A DNA stretch of 64,000 nucleotides from Paenibacillus montanisoli (GCF_003268025.1 NZ_QLUW01000001.1:992001-1056000); one strand, 5' to 3'. Counted from the first letter of the stretch, positions 51,111 to 61,152 are shown. The notes: generated by a model not told the origin, from the sequence alone. Numbers and translations: made by a program.

Positions 51111-52886
51111 TTATGCCTGCATTTTCTGGGCGGAGTACAGCTTGTAGTACCGGCCACGCCTCATGATGAGTTCGTTATGCGAGCCGCTTTCCGCAATCCC
51201 TTTGTCTGACACGTACATAATCTTGTCGCAGTTCTTTACCGTTGATAGACGATGCGCGATAATGAACGACGTTCGTCCCTTCAGCAATTCGTTCAAGCCT
51301 TTCTGGAGCAAGCGTTCGGTCTGGGCGTCAATGGATGAAGTCGCTTCGTCCAGAATAAGAATGCGCGGATTCGCAAGCAACGTACGAGCGAAAGAGATGA
51401 GCTGCCGCTGGCCCTGCGATAGCTTCGAGCCGCGTTCATTGACCTCGGTCATATAGCCTTTCTCAAACTCGCGGATGAAATCGTCGGCGCAAACCGTCTT
51501 GGCGGCGGCGATCACTTCTTCATCGGTGGCGTCGAGCCTGCCGTAGCGAATGTTGTCCATGATCGTGCCGGAGAAGATGAAGCTGTCCTGCAGCATTATG
51601 CCCATCTGGCTGCGAAGCGATTTGAGCTTGATTTCGGATAGATCATGGCCGTCGATGCGTATTTTGCCGCCCGTAATATTATAGAAGCGCGAGATGAGGT
51701 TAACGACCGTCGTTTTGCCAGCGCCTGTTGGGCCGACTAGTGCGATGCTTTCTCCAGCCTTTACGTCAAAGGAGAGGTTCTCCAATATATTCAATCCCGG
51801 ATCATAAGCGAAGGTCACATCCTCGAAAGTGACCTTGCCCTTAATAGGCGGCAGCTCGCGCGCATTCGGAGCGTCGTTAACGGTTACCGGCTCATCAAGG
51901 GTTTCGAAGATGCGCTCCAGATAAGCGACGGCGTTGATAAAGCTGTTGTACAGGTTCGAAATATTCAGGATCGGCTGCCAGAAGCGCGCCGCATAGCTGC
52001 TCATGGCGAGAATGACGCCGAAGGTGACTTCTTCCGGCCCCAGTGCCAGCAATCCGACGAAATAAAGCGATGTAGTGACGATCGTCGCCAGGTTGTCTAC
52101 CGAGAACGGGATCAGGAAGTTCAAATACATCGTTCTCATCCATGCATTGCGGTAATTGGTGGATAGTCGGGAAAAAGTGCCTTCGTTATGCGCTTCGCGG
52201 TTGAAGATTTGCGTCACGCGGATGCCGCTGATGCTCTCTTGCGTATATGCATTCAAGTTTGAGCTTTTGTTGGATACGGCTTGCCAGGCCCGGCGCTGTT
52301 TAGTCTTGATGAGCAGGATGATGCCAAGGAAAACCGGCAAGCCGCCTAGAATGACGAACGAAAGCTTGACGTCGACGGCAAACATGAAGATGGCAATGAA
52401 GAGCAGATTCAATATTTCCAATATTAAGTTGATGATCCCGTTGGATAGCACGTCGGATACGGAATTGACGTAGTTGACGACCCGAATGAGAATTTTGCCC
52501 TGCGGACGGTCGTCATAATATTGGAACGGCAGCTCCTGCAGGTGCTTGAATAAATCCGAGCGGATATCGAAAATAATATCTTGCCCCACGCGGGTCATCA
52601 TGCGTGAGCGGATCGTGGCTAGGATGACGCTGACGACGATGGTAGCCAGCATGAGCAGCGACCATCCGATCAGCGCCTGGGCGTTCTTCGCGGGAATGGT
52701 CACGTCAACGACATGCTGCATGATGAGAGGCGCGGAGAGCGCGATGCCGGCCGACAGGGCGCTGAGCACGAAAGCGATGATCATCGGCTTCTTCTGCCGT
52801 TTGATGTAAACAAGAGCCCGCCGGAAGTGCCGGATGTTAAACGGGGTTTCCAGACTTTCGTCGATATCGAATTTATTTCTGGCCAT
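51111..52886 (-). CDS. Heterodimeric ABC exporter subunit B (transmembrane plus ATPase)
   Basis: A 591-aa type IV ABC half-transporter. Six membrane spans lie at about residues 30-300; the ATPase domain is at about 345-585. Walker A is GPTGAGKTT, the signature is LSQGQRQL (a variant of LSGGQ) and Walker B with catalytic Glu is ILILDEATSS. It overlaps the upstream gene by 14 bp. Together with that subunit it should form a multidrug or lipid exporter of the BmrCD/YheHI plan at the cytoplasmic membrane. Its Walker B keeps Glu, while the partner has Asp, so the intact composite ATP site uses this subunit's Walker B. Confidence 0.93.
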   Translation of the reverse strand: MARNKFDIDESLETPFNIRHFRRALVYIKRQKKPMIIAFVLSALSAGIALSAPLIMQHVVDVTIPAKNAQALIGWSLLMLATIVVSVILATIRSRMMTRVGQDIIFDIRSDLFKHLQELPFQYYDDRPQGKILIRVVNYVNSVSDVLSNGIINLILEILNLLFIAIFMFAVDVKLSFVILGGLPVFLGIILLIKTKQRRAWQAVSNKSSNLNAYTQESISGIRVTQIFNREAHNEGTFSRLSTNYRNAWMRTMYLNFLIPFSVDNLATIVTTSLYFVGLLALGPEEVTFGVILAMSSYAARFWQPILNISNLYNSFINAVAYLERIFETLDEPVTVNDAPNARELPPIKGKVTFEDVTFAYDPGLNILENLSFDVKAGESIALVGPTGAGKTTVVNLISRFYNITGGKIRIDGHDLSEIKLKSLRSQMGIMLQDSFIFSGTIMDNIRYGRLDATDEEVIAAAKTVCADDFIREFEKGYMTEVNERGSKLSQGQRQLISFARTLLANPRILILDEATSSIDAQTERLLQKGLNELLKGRTSFIIAHRLSTVKNCDKIMYVSDKGIAESGSHNELIMRRGRYYKLYSAQKMQA

Positions 52887-54648
52887 GCGTCATCGCCTCC
52901 CTTCCAATGCCTTCGTTCTGCAGCATAAATACATCGTAATAGTAACCGCGTTTTGCCAGAAGCTCGGCGTGCGTGCCTTCTTCAATGACTCGGCCGTTAT
53001 CCAGAATAAGAATCCGGTCCGCCTCCGCCGTCGTGGATACGCGCTGGGCGATAATGATCTTCGTACACGGGAAGTCCAGCTCCCGCAGACTCTTCTGAAT
53101 ATGCTCCTCCGTCTCCATATCGACGGCGGATGTCGTGTCGTCGAGGATCAGGATCGGAGGCTGCACGGCCAATGCCCGAGCCAGCGCGATCCGCTGCTTC
53201 TGCCCGCCGGACAGGCCGACGCCGCGTTCGCCGACGATGGTATTGTAGTCTTCCGGCATCTTTCTGATGAAGTCATGGGCGGCGGCGAGCTTGGCAAACT
53301 TCATGACATCTTCCTCCGGCATATCGGGATCGCCGTAGGCGATGTTGCCGTCAATCGTATCGGAGAACAACAGGACATCTTGCGTCGCCACGCCGATATT
53401 GCAGCGCAGCTCATCGAGCCCCAGCTTGCGCACATCGGTGCCGTCTACCAGGACGCGGCCATTCGTCACGTCATAGAAGCGCGGAATCAGGTTGATGAGC
53501 GTCGTTTTGCCGGAGCCTGTCGCACCCATGATCGCGATCGTTTCGCCCGGTTCGATCTTGAAGCTGATATTTTCCAGCACCGTCGCGCCGTCATACTTGA
53601 AGCTTACATTCTCGAACTGGATGCGGCCTTGGTATCGCCGTTTCACCTCGGTTTTATGCTCATTGACGATGTCCGGATTGGCATAATACACTTCGATGAT
53701 CTTGGCAAGGCTTGCGAAGAAGCGTTGAATATCGTTAATGACGATGCCTATGCTGCGCATCGGGTTGGAAAGTCCCCATATCAGCGCCGAGAAAGCGGCG
53801 AACTCCCCGAAGGTGATGCGGCCTTCCATGACGAACAGGCCGCCGGCCAGCATCAGGATGACGGCAAAGCCCTGGGAGAAGATTTCCAAATACGGGAAGT
53901 AGTCCAGCCATACCATGGCTGCCGCCTTGTTGGCTACGGAATAGTTCATGCTCTTCTCCGTGAATTTCTTGATTTCATAGTCCTCGCGCGCGAATGCCTT
54001 GACGACGCGATTTCCGGCGATATTCTCTTGCGTGGTCGTATTCAGCTGCGACAAGCGCTCACGCAGATCGACATACATGGGACGCACGCGTCTGGCGAAA
54101 ATAAACGCCACAATCCCAATCGGCGGCGACAGGATGAGCAGCCACAGCGTCAGCTCGGCGTCGATAAAGAAGAAGTAGACGACCGCTGCCGTAAAAACCG
54201 TCAACGATTCAATGATCGTCTTGATGATCCATGACAGCGAGTGACGTACCATTTCGAGGTCGCCGGTCATTTTGGTCATGAGATCTCCGGTGCGGTTGCG
54301 ATCGTAATACCTCATGTCCTGGCCCTGAATTTTGTTGTACAGGTAAATCCGAACCCGGAACAACAGGTTCTGCGAGGCGCGTTCAAACAGCATCGTTGTG
54401 AAGTAGGCCAATCCCGTCCTCAACAAGGAAAAGCCGATCATCGCCAAACCCAGGCCGACCAGCAGCCCGCGCTCGGTAGTCAAACGCTGTGCCGCATCGT
54501 CCGAGGCGATGAATAGATCGACGATGCGCTGACCGATGTACGGGTTAATAATCGTTAGCGAGCAGCCCACGACCGATAGGCATAAAGCGAGAATATACCG
54601 TACGCGATCTCCCTTCAAATTGTGCCATAACCACTTGAATTGAAACAT
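52873..54648 (-). CDS. Heterodimeric ABC exporter subunit A (transmembrane plus ATPase)
   Basis: A 591-aa ABC half-transporter, first gene of the minus-strand pair. Six spans lie at about residues 15-290. The ATPase domain (about 345-585) has Walker A GATGSGKTT, a canonical LSGGQKQR signature, and Walker B ILILDDTTSAVD, where the catalytic Glu is replaced by Asp. This asymmetry is typical of heterodimeric exporters with one degenerate ATP site. Its 3' end overlaps the second subunit by 14 bp. The 318-bp gap upstream (54649-54966) holds both 5' leaders and no gene; I cannot fix promoters there. Confidence 0.93.
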   Translation of the reverse strand: MFQFKWLWHNLKGDRVRYILALCLSVVGCSLTIINPYIGQRIVDLFIASDDAAQRLTTERGLLVGLGLAMIGFSLLRTGLAYFTTMLFERASQNLLFRVRIYLYNKIQGQDMRYYDRNRTGDLMTKMTGDLEMVRHSLSWIIKTIIESLTVFTAAVVYFFFIDAELTLWLLILSPPIGIVAFIFARRVRPMYVDLRERLSQLNTTTQENIAGNRVVKAFAREDYEIKKFTEKSMNYSVANKAAAMVWLDYFPYLEIFSQGFAVILMLAGGLFVMEGRITFGEFAAFSALIWGLSNPMRSIGIVINDIQRFFASLAKIIEVYYANPDIVNEHKTEVKRRYQGRIQFENVSFKYDGATVLENISFKIEPGETIAIMGATGSGKTTLINLIPRFYDVTNGRVLVDGTDVRKLGLDELRCNIGVATQDVLLFSDTIDGNIAYGDPDMPEEDVMKFAKLAAAHDFIRKMPEDYNTIVGERGVGLSGGQKQRIALARALAVQPPILILDDTTSAVDMETEEHIQKSLRELDFPCTKIIIAQRVSTTAEADRILILDNGRVIEEGTHAELLAKRGYYYDVFMLQNEGIGREAMTHGQK

Positions 54649-54966
54649 GCGATCACCGATTTCTCTATTAGTCTGTTGACAAAAACTATAGGAAAGTATA
54701 GCACATATTCGTAGACATCTAGTGGGAATTTTGTATTCGTTTGCACGAAATTTGTCGATCGAGGCGCAAATGGCTTAGATGCGAGAGCCAGTCCGGGTAT
54801 TTTTTACTATTGATGATGGAAATGGATGAAAAATGACGGACAGGATTAACATAGACGATCAATATCCTAATGCGTATAATAAATAATAATAAATGAATAC
54901 GGTTTCATTCGAGAGTTTCACACCCTATGTATGCGTATATAAACTTCCTTTAAGGAATGATGATAC

Positions 54967-57171
54967 TTGAACCGTACATGGCTGCGAAAGATGATATGGT
55001 CTTACCTGCCGATATTCTGCATCATGTTCTCCTTTCTCTTCTTTGTTTTCTTTCAGACGCTCGTCGAACAAAACAACCGCAATACGAAAGCATCCACCAA
55101 AGTCTTCGCCAACCAGCTGCTCCAGTCGGTCGATGTCAGCTTAAAGACGCTGGACACGATGATGATCCGCGAGCTGGTATCCAGCAAACTGCTGAACGAT
55201 TTTTTCCTTCAGAGCGGCAGCGATAACGTATTCCTGAACTATCAGATCGTCAATCGGATGCTTCAAATGCAGCAAGAAATGTCGATCATCGATTCCTATT
55301 ATTTGGTCCGTTTCAAAGACGGCATCGTCTTCAGCGGGATGACGACGAACATGGATGACTTTAAAGATATCGCGTTCATCCGCAGCCAGATGCAGCACAA
55401 TGACAAGCAGACCTCCACATGGAGCTCGATCCGGACCTATCGCGAGCTGCTTTCACAGAAGCCCAAACAAGTCATCAGTCTCGTTCGAAAGGTTTCCGTC
55501 GGCAGCGGCGCGGACGGGATGGTTGTGGTAAATGTCAGTGCGGCATCGCTGCGAAACATCATTAAAGACATGTACGATCCGAAGCAGGCGTTCGTCACGT
55601 TGTATGATCGAGATGGCCAGCCGCTGTTTATGCCGAGCGAGGCCGAGCAAACCGGCAAGGTGCTTGCCAGCCAGACGTCGGCGTACAGCGGGTGGACGGT
55701 AGAGAGCGGCGTCGTAAACGGGAAGGTCGTTTCCGCGATTTCGAATCTATCGAGCATTTGGCTGGTGCTGGGACTGCTGATTTTCCTGGCCGGCGGCGTT
55801 TCGATCGTCTACATAACGCGCAAGAACTACAAGCCGATCGAAGAGCTCGTATTCCGGGTTCAAGATCAGTTCGGAGCGGGGAAGCCGACGCTTGGAAGGC
55901 TGGCGGTGGATGAATTTACGTTCATTGAAACCGCGATCAACAATTTTGCCGAGCAGACGAAGCTGTTCCGCAAGGAAGCCGAAGAATCGGCAGTACGGAA
56001 GCAGAAGGCTATTTTCAGGGAGCTCATGCAGTCCGAGAGAGGCGCGCAAGCAGATGCGATTGATCTAACGGCGCTGCCAACGCACGACAAGCTGCGGGTA
56101 TTCGTCATTGAGATCGATAATCCGGAGCATATGTTTCATCACTATAAAAGCCGTGACCAATCGTTATTCAAATTTGTCATCAGCAGCGCAGCCCATGAGT
56201 TGTTCACGCAGCATGGCGTTCCGATTTGGCTGGAGTGGACAACGCCGCTGCAAATGACGGGCATCTTGTTCTTGGCCGGCACATCCGACCAAGACGCCGA
56301 AACGATCTGCGAGCGCATAAACGCCTGGATCAACCAGCATTTGGCATTCTCGGTGACGATCGGGCTCGGAGAAACGGCTTCAGATGCTGCCAATGCAGGG
56401 GTTTCCAACAGACAAGCGCTGGAAGCATTGACGTTCAAAGCCGCGCTGGGCCACAACCGGGTCATTCATTATAGCGAGACGCAGCATGCGGCTACCCAGA
56501 AGGAAACGAACAAGCATCTGCAGGCGATCCATCGGCTCATCCAGCAATTCCGTCTTCATGAGGAGGGCTGGAGGGAGAGCTTCGACGAATTGTTCAACGG
56601 CATGAGATGCTGCTGCCTGCCGAGAAGCGAGATCAGCGATCTGTGCCGCTATTTTGTCGCTCATATGGATCTTCAGCTCTCTCAAGCTTCCAAAGATTAT
56701 TACGATGTTTGGACGACCGAAGCATCGGCCTCTTTGCGCCACATTATCGAAGAGTTCGATACGCTCGAACAGCTGCAATCCCTGTTCGGCGTAACGCTGC
56801 AGAACTATGCGGATCAAATGGAGCTCTTGTACGGCAGCAGACTCCATCATCAGCTTCTGCAGGACATAAGAGCCTATATTGGCGTTCACTTCGCTAATCC
56901 CGAGATGTCCCTCGAATATCTCGGGGACAAATTCGGCATCAGCGCCAAATATATCAGCCAGCTCTTCAAAGACGAGTTCGGCGAAAACTTTCTCGATTAC
57001 TTGTCCCAGCTGCGCATTTCGGAAGCGAAGAAGAGGCTCCTGGAAGAGCCGGATTCGATCCAAGAAGTCGGTGAGCGCGTCGGTTATTTGAATGCAGCGA
57101 CGTTTCGGCGCGTGTTCCGTAAAGTGGAGGGGATATCCCCCGTCGATTTTCGCAAGCGTCATGCGATATAA
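54967..57171 (+). CDS. AraC-family regulator with membrane-bound sensor
   Basis: A 734-aa one-component regulator. Spans at residues 12-32 and about 262-282 enclose an extracellular Cache-like sensor (about 33-260). A cytoplasmic linker follows, then the AraC DNA-binding domain at about 635-734 with two helix-turn-helices (LGDKFGISAKYISQLFKDEF and IQEVGERVGYLNAATFRRVF). It is the usual partner of Lpl-type sugar ABC transporters in Paenibacillus, and such a set follows after a terminator. Start TTG at 54967, with AAGGA 11 bases upstream. It likely activates the transporter genes when an oligosaccharide is sensed outside. Confidence 0.92.
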   Translation: MNRTWLRKMIWSYLPIFCIMFSFLFFVFFQTLVEQNNRNTKASTKVFANQLLQSVDVSLKTLDTMMIRELVSSKLLNDFFLQSGSDNVFLNYQIVNRMLQMQQEMSIIDSYYLVRFKDGIVFSGMTTNMDDFKDIAFIRSQMQHNDKQTSTWSSIRTYRELLSQKPKQVISLVRKVSVGSGADGMVVVNVSAASLRNIIKDMYDPKQAFVTLYDRDGQPLFMPSEAEQTGKVLASQTSAYSGWTVESGVVNGKVVSAISNLSSIWLVLGLLIFLAGGVSIVYITRKNYKPIEELVFRVQDQFGAGKPTLGRLAVDEFTFIETAINNFAEQTKLFRKEAEESAVRKQKAIFRELMQSERGAQADAIDLTALPTHDKLRVFVIEIDNPEHMFHHYKSRDQSLFKFVISSAAHELFTQHGVPIWLEWTTPLQMTGILFLAGTSDQDAETICERINAWINQHLAFSVTIGLGETASDAANAGVSNRQALEALTFKAALGHNRVIHYSETQHAATQKETNKHLQAIHRLIQQFRLHEEGWRESFDELFNGMRCCCLPRSEISDLCRYFVAHMDLQLSQASKDYYDVWTTEASASLRHIIEEFDTLEQLQSLFGVTLQNYADQMELLYGSRLHHQLLQDIRAYIGVHFANPEMSLEYLGDKFGISAKYISQLFKDEFGENFLDYLSQLRISEAKKRLLEEPDSIQEVGERVGYLNAATFRRVFRKVEGISPVDFRKRHAI

Positions 57172-57203
57172 AAATGATGTGAAATTCTCCTGTAAAACGA
57201 TAA

Positions 57204-57242
57204 AAGCTGTCCGCGAGCAGAAGTGTTGCTTGCGGGCAGCTT
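57204..57242 (+). terminator. Rho-independent terminator
   Basis: AAGCTGtCCGC ... GCGGgCAGCTT with an inner AGCA/TGCT helix, then TCTTTATTTT. It separates the regulator from the transporter genes. Confidence 0.75.
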
Positions 57243-57263
57243 CTTTATTTTACGGGCGGCAAT

Positions 57264-57317
57264 CGGAAAGATGAGCGGTAACGGAAAGATGAGCGCTAGC
57301 GGCCGAAAAGCCAGTAA
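57264..57317 (+). repeat. Three-copy 18-bp tandem repeat
   Basis: Two near-identical units CGGAAAGATGAGCGgTAa / CGGAAAGATGAGCGcTAg and a diverged third (CGGCCGAAAAGCCAGTAA). It lies upstream of the ABC importer genes. Confidence 0.55.
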
Positions 57318-57439
57318 CGGCGCGGCTTTGGAAAATTGATTCTAGGGTGGATTAGTGGTTGTTGTCTGCGCGTTTCTCGTCCTTTATCGTTGAAATCAAT
57401 CAAGGCCACTACTTCAATTTAGGGGAGTGATGTGACAAC

Positions 57440-58414
57440 ATGCCTTCATCGACAGGCGTCATCGAAAGGGAGAAATCGCAAGCCCGCCTAAGCGGCACCT
57501 CGCTCCTGCTGAGGGATCGGGGCAAACGGGTGAAGCGGCATTGGCAGTTATACTTGCTTGTCGTGCTGCCGATTGCCTATTTGTTTATTTTCAAATATGT
57601 CCCGATGTACGGAGCCCAGATCGCATTCCGGGATTTCAGTCCGGTAAGGGGCATAACGGGGAGCGAATGGGTCGGCTTGGACAACTTTATCACGTTCTTC
57701 AAATCGCCGAACTTCTGGATGCTCATTAAAAACACTCTTATTATTAGTATTTACTCGCTGATCGTCGGGTTTCCGGCACCGATTATTCTGGCTCTCGCAC
57801 TGAATGAGGTGCGGAGCATGCGGTTCAAACGCTTCGTGCAGATGGTGACGTTCGCGCCGTACTTCATCTCGACGATCGTCATGGTCTCCATGATTATATT
57901 GTTCCTTTCGCCAAGACTGGGTTTTGTCGATCACATTCTAAAGTTGTTTGGCATGGAGTCCGCTAACTTTATGGGGATTCCGAGCTACTTCAGCAGCATT
58001 TTCGTCTGGTCCAACGTTTGGCAGGGCATCGGTTACGGTGCCGTCATTTATCTGGCTGCGTTGTCCGGCATCAATACCGATTTGTATGAAGCGGCCAGAG
58101 TCGACGGGGCTTCGCGGATCCAGAAGGTGTGGCATATCGATATTCCGGGCATTATGCCCGCAGCGATCATTTTGCTCATCTTGAACGTCGGACAAATCAT
58201 GAACGTGGGCTTTGAAAAGATTTATCTGATGCAGAATCCGCTCAATACGAGCACCTCGGAGGTTATCTCGACCTACGTGTATAAGATCGGTTTGCTTGGC
58301 GCGAACTTCAGCTTCTCGGCTGCCGTCGACTTATTCAACTCGGTCATCAATCTCATCCTGCTGCTGAGCGTCAATTATTTCGCTAGACGCGTATCAGACA
58401 GCAGCTTATGGTAG
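57440..58414 (+). CDS. Sugar ABC transporter permease (LplB-like)
   Basis: A 324-aa membrane protein with six spans starting at about residue 35 (LYLLVVLPIAYLFIFKYVPM, the typical first span). The cytoplasmic coupling helix (EAA motif) EAARVDGASRIQKVWHIDIP is at about 218-237. It pairs with the permease at 58428 to form the channel for the solute-binding lipoprotein. The ATPase is not in the window; such systems commonly use a shared MsmX-type ATPase encoded elsewhere. ATG at 57440, with AGGGGAGTGATG upstream. Confidence 0.93.
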   Translation: MPSSTGVIEREKSQARLSGTSLLLRDRGKRVKRHWQLYLLVVLPIAYLFIFKYVPMYGAQIAFRDFSPVRGITGSEWVGLDNFITFFKSPNFWMLIKNTLIISIYSLIVGFPAPIILALALNEVRSMRFKRFVQMVTFAPYFISTIVMVSMIILFLSPRLGFVDHILKLFGMESANFMGIPSYFSSIFVWSNVWQGIGYGAVIYLAALSGINTDLYEAARVDGASRIQKVWHIDIPGIMPAAIILLILNVGQIMNVGFEKIYLMQNPLNTSTSEVISTYVYKIGLLGANFSFSAAVDLFNSVINLILLLSVNYFARRVSDSSLW

Positions 58415-58427
58415 GAGGCGATCACCA

Positions 58428-59327
58428 GTGGCACGTTCAAACGCGATTCGAGAATCGTTCGGCGACAAGCTGTTTTTGACGGCAATATACGCTTTCTTGG
58501 CGCTCATTCTTCTGGCGGTGCTGTATCCGCTCCTCTATATTTTAAGCTCGTCCTTCAGTTCGCCTCAGGCGGTCATCAGCGGAAGAGTGTGGTTATTTCC
58601 GGTGGACTTCAGCTTGGCCGGCTATAAGGCGATCTTCTCCAACCCGCAAGTCATGACGGGGTATGGCAACTCGCTTTTCTACACTGTTTTTGGAGTATTA
58701 ATCAATGTATGCATGACCGTCATGCTGGCTTATCCGATCTCCAGAACGACGTTTTACGGACGGCATGTCATCATGATCATCATGGTCGTTACGATGATGT
58801 TCAGCGGCGGCTTGATTCCCTACTATTTGACGGTAAAAAATCTCGGCCTCCTGGATACAAGATGGTCCATGCTGCTTCCGGGCGCATTGGCGGTCTGGCA
58901 GGTCATCATTGCCAGAACCTTCTTCCAGTCCAGTATCCCCAAGGAGCTTGGCGAGGCTGCCGAACTTGACGGCTGCTCGGACCTTGGCTTCTTATGGAGA
59001 GTCGTTCTGCCGCTCTCGAAGCCGATTTTGGCCGTACTTGTGCTCATGTATGCGGTCGGTCATTGGAATGCTTACTTCGAAGCGCTCATTTTCCTAAAAT
59101 CGCAAAATCTGTTCCCGCTTCAAATCGTGCTGCGCAATATTCTGATCCTCAATTCCATCGATTCGAGCATGATGGTGGACGCCAACAAAATGGCCGCGAT
59201 GCAAGGGCTGCGGGATTTGCTCAAATTCTCGCTCATCGTCGTCGCTACGGTACCGGTGCTCGCGATCTATCCGTTTGTGCAGAAATATTTTGTGCAAGGC
59301 ATTCTGATCGGCTCGCTGAAAGGATAA
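58428..59327 (+). CDS. Carbohydrate ABC transporter permease (LplC/YtcP-like)
   Basis: A 299-aa six-span permease. The EAA motif is EAAELDGCSDLGFLWRVVLP at about residues 184-203, and the conserved MMFSGGLIPYYLTVKNLGL lies near 125-143. It starts 13 bp after the first permease gene, with GTAGGAGGCGATCACC upstream (start GTG at 58428), so the two are cotranscribed. Together they import an oligosaccharide or sugar acid; the ligand is not deducible. Confidence 0.93.
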   Translation: MARSNAIRESFGDKLFLTAIYAFLALILLAVLYPLLYILSSSFSSPQAVISGRVWLFPVDFSLAGYKAIFSNPQVMTGYGNSLFYTVFGVLINVCMTVMLAYPISRTTFYGRHVIMIIMVVTMMFSGGLIPYYLTVKNLGLLDTRWSMLLPGALAVWQVIIARTFFQSSIPKELGEAAELDGCSDLGFLWRVVLPLSKPILAVLVLMYAVGHWNAYFEALIFLKSQNLFPLQIVLRNILILNSIDSSMMVDANKMAAMQGLRDLLKFSLIVVATVPVLAIYPFVQKYFVQGILIGSLKG

Positions 59328-59433
59328 TCGGCCTTATTCGGTCCTGGAGGTGATGCCTGCGGTTAGCTGTATCGAAGCATGTGCGAGAAGAGAGAAGCAT
59401 GATAAGATTGTAATTATCGAGGAGGCGTCTGTC

Positions 59434-61101
59434 TTGAACAAGAAGAGAAGCTCGAAAATGCTTGCTTTACTAGTCATGATCGCTTTAATCATCACGGCAT
59501 GCAGCAGCAATGGCGGCAATGGAGGCAATGGAGGCAGCACTGGCGCGGATAACGGCTCGGGCAATAAGATTGATACCGGAGCAACCGTCACGCTGAACAC
59601 GTTCGTCAGCGTTTCGCCCCGGATTGAGGATATCAATACGAATGCGGTAACGAAGCAAGTTGAAGAAAAACTCAATATTAAGTTTAAATTTGACGCAACG
59701 CCAAACGCTAATGCAGCAGATAAGAAGAAGCTGATGCTGGCGAGCGGCGATTATCCGGCTGTGTTCCTCTCTGGTAATTTCACGCAGGCGGAGCAAATCG
59801 ACTACGGCAAGCAGGGCATTCTTATGCCGTTGAATGATTTGATTGAGAAATATGGCAATGAAATCAAGCGCGCGTTCACCGAGGATAAGGATCTGAAGGA
59901 CGCGATCACGGCTCCGGACGGCAATATCTATTCGCTTCCGCACATTAACGACTGTTTCCACTGCTGGTATTCGCAGAAGCTGTGGATTAACAAAACGTGG
60001 CTGGACAAGCTCGGCCTGAAAATGCCGACGACGACGGACGAATATTACGAAGTGCTGAAGGCGTTCAAAACGCAGGACCCGAACGGCAACGGCAAAGCGG
60101 ACGAAATTCCGCTGTCCGGCGCATTCAACACCTGGCACGGCATTCCTTCCAACTTCTTAATGAACGCCTTTATTTATGATAACGATGAAGACTTCTTCTA
60201 CTTGAAAGACGGTAAGGTTCAACTGGCAGCCGCGCAGCCGGAATGGCGCGAAGGCTTGACTTATATCAATAAGCTCTTCGGCGATGGCTTGATCGACAAA
60301 GAAGCCTTTACGCAGAACATTGACCAATTGGCGCAAGTGGGCAACCAAGAAGGGGACAATGTAATCGGCAGCGTAACGGCGGGTCATATCGGTATGGCCT
60401 TCAGCTTGGCGGAAGGACAGAACCGTCATAAGGATTATGTAACGGTACCGCCGCTGCAAGGTCCTGGCGGAGTCGCGTTCGCAGGCTACTACAAGGCTTA
60501 CGGTAACGGGCAGTTCGCCATTACGAATAAAGCTTCGGAAGAAGAGGCGATTGCGGCCATTAAAATGGCGGACTACATGTATTCCGAAGAATTTGCCATC
60601 TTGAACGAGTACGGCCCGGAAGGGAATTATTGGGATAAAGCGAAGGATGGCGAGAAGGATGTGCACGGCAATCCGGCCAAGTATACCATCAAGCCAAAAT
60701 ATTGGGATCTAAGCACGACGTTCAACGATACATGGGATCAAATGGGCATCACGAGACGTACGCGCGAAATCCGCGAGTCCTGGACAGCGCCGGCGGATAT
60801 GTTCTCCCAGCAGGGCTATGAATTCCGTCTCTTCACCGAGACAGCGAACAATTACGAGAACAAGCAGCCGGAAGAGACGTTCCCGCTCACGATCTTCATG
60901 GATGAGAACGACGCGAAGGAAACGATTATGCTGCGTACGCAAATCAATGAATACGTCCGCTCCAATATGGCGCAGTTCGTAACGGGCTCCAAGAGTCTGT
61001 CGGATTCGGAGTGGGACAGCTATGTGAAGGGCTTCGAAGGCTTGAATTTGAACCACTATCTGGAAATCTACCAAAAGGCATACGACAACAAGAAGAAATA
61101 A
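59434..61101 (+). CDS. Extracellular solute-binding lipoprotein (LplA-like)
   Basis: A 555-aa binding protein. The start is TTG at 59434, with GAGGAGGCG 8-16 bases upstream; reading back to 59350 adds residues without a ribosome site. Signal MNKKRSSKMLALLVMIALII ends in the lipobox ITAC (Cys23), followed by a Gly/Ser/Asn-rich linker (SSNGGNGGNGG). The fold is a family 1 solute-binding protein, with an EF-hand-like calcium loop (DPNGNGKADEIP) at about 213-224, usual in this subfamily. It is anchored outside the membrane and delivers substrate to the two permeases. Terminator follows 15 bp after the stop. Confidence 0.93.
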   Translation: MNKKRSSKMLALLVMIALIITACSSNGGNGGNGGSTGADNGSGNKIDTGATVTLNTFVSVSPRIEDINTNAVTKQVEEKLNIKFKFDATPNANAADKKKLMLASGDYPAVFLSGNFTQAEQIDYGKQGILMPLNDLIEKYGNEIKRAFTEDKDLKDAITAPDGNIYSLPHINDCFHCWYSQKLWINKTWLDKLGLKMPTTTDEYYEVLKAFKTQDPNGNGKADEIPLSGAFNTWHGIPSNFLMNAFIYDNDEDFFYLKDGKVQLAAAQPEWREGLTYINKLFGDGLIDKEAFTQNIDQLAQVGNQEGDNVIGSVTAGHIGMAFSLAEGQNRHKDYVTVPPLQGPGGVAFAGYYKAYGNGQFAITNKASEEEAIAAIKMADYMYSEEFAILNEYGPEGNYWDKAKDGEKDVHGNPAKYTIKPKYWDLSTTFNDTWDQMGITRRTREIRESWTAPADMFSQQGYEFRLFTETANNYENKQPEETFPLTIFMDENDAKETIMLRTQINEYVRSNMAQFVTGSKSLSDSEWDSYVKGFEGLNLNHYLEIYQKAYDNKKK

Positions 61102-61116
61102 GCCGACATGAACCGG

Positions 61117-61152
61117 CCGTGCGATGGGGACTCTCTATCGCACGGTTTTTTT
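61117..61152 (+). terminator. Rho-independent terminator
   Basis: CCGTGCGAT - 11 nt - ATCGCACGG then TTTTTTT. Ends the ABC importer operon. Confidence 0.9.

Noticed and set aside
52834-54234. 466-aa open frame on the plus strand
   Set aside because: It lies antisense to the second ABC exporter subunit, whose domains are unambiguous; composition is that of a mirror frame.
54846-54880. Promoter TTAACA ... TATAAT before the AraC-type regulator
   Set aside because: The gap between the two hexamers is about 23 bp, too long for a sigma-A promoter.
56380-57162. 260-aa open frame on the minus strand
   Set aside because: Mirror of the AraC-type regulator gene; the plus-strand product has clear motifs.
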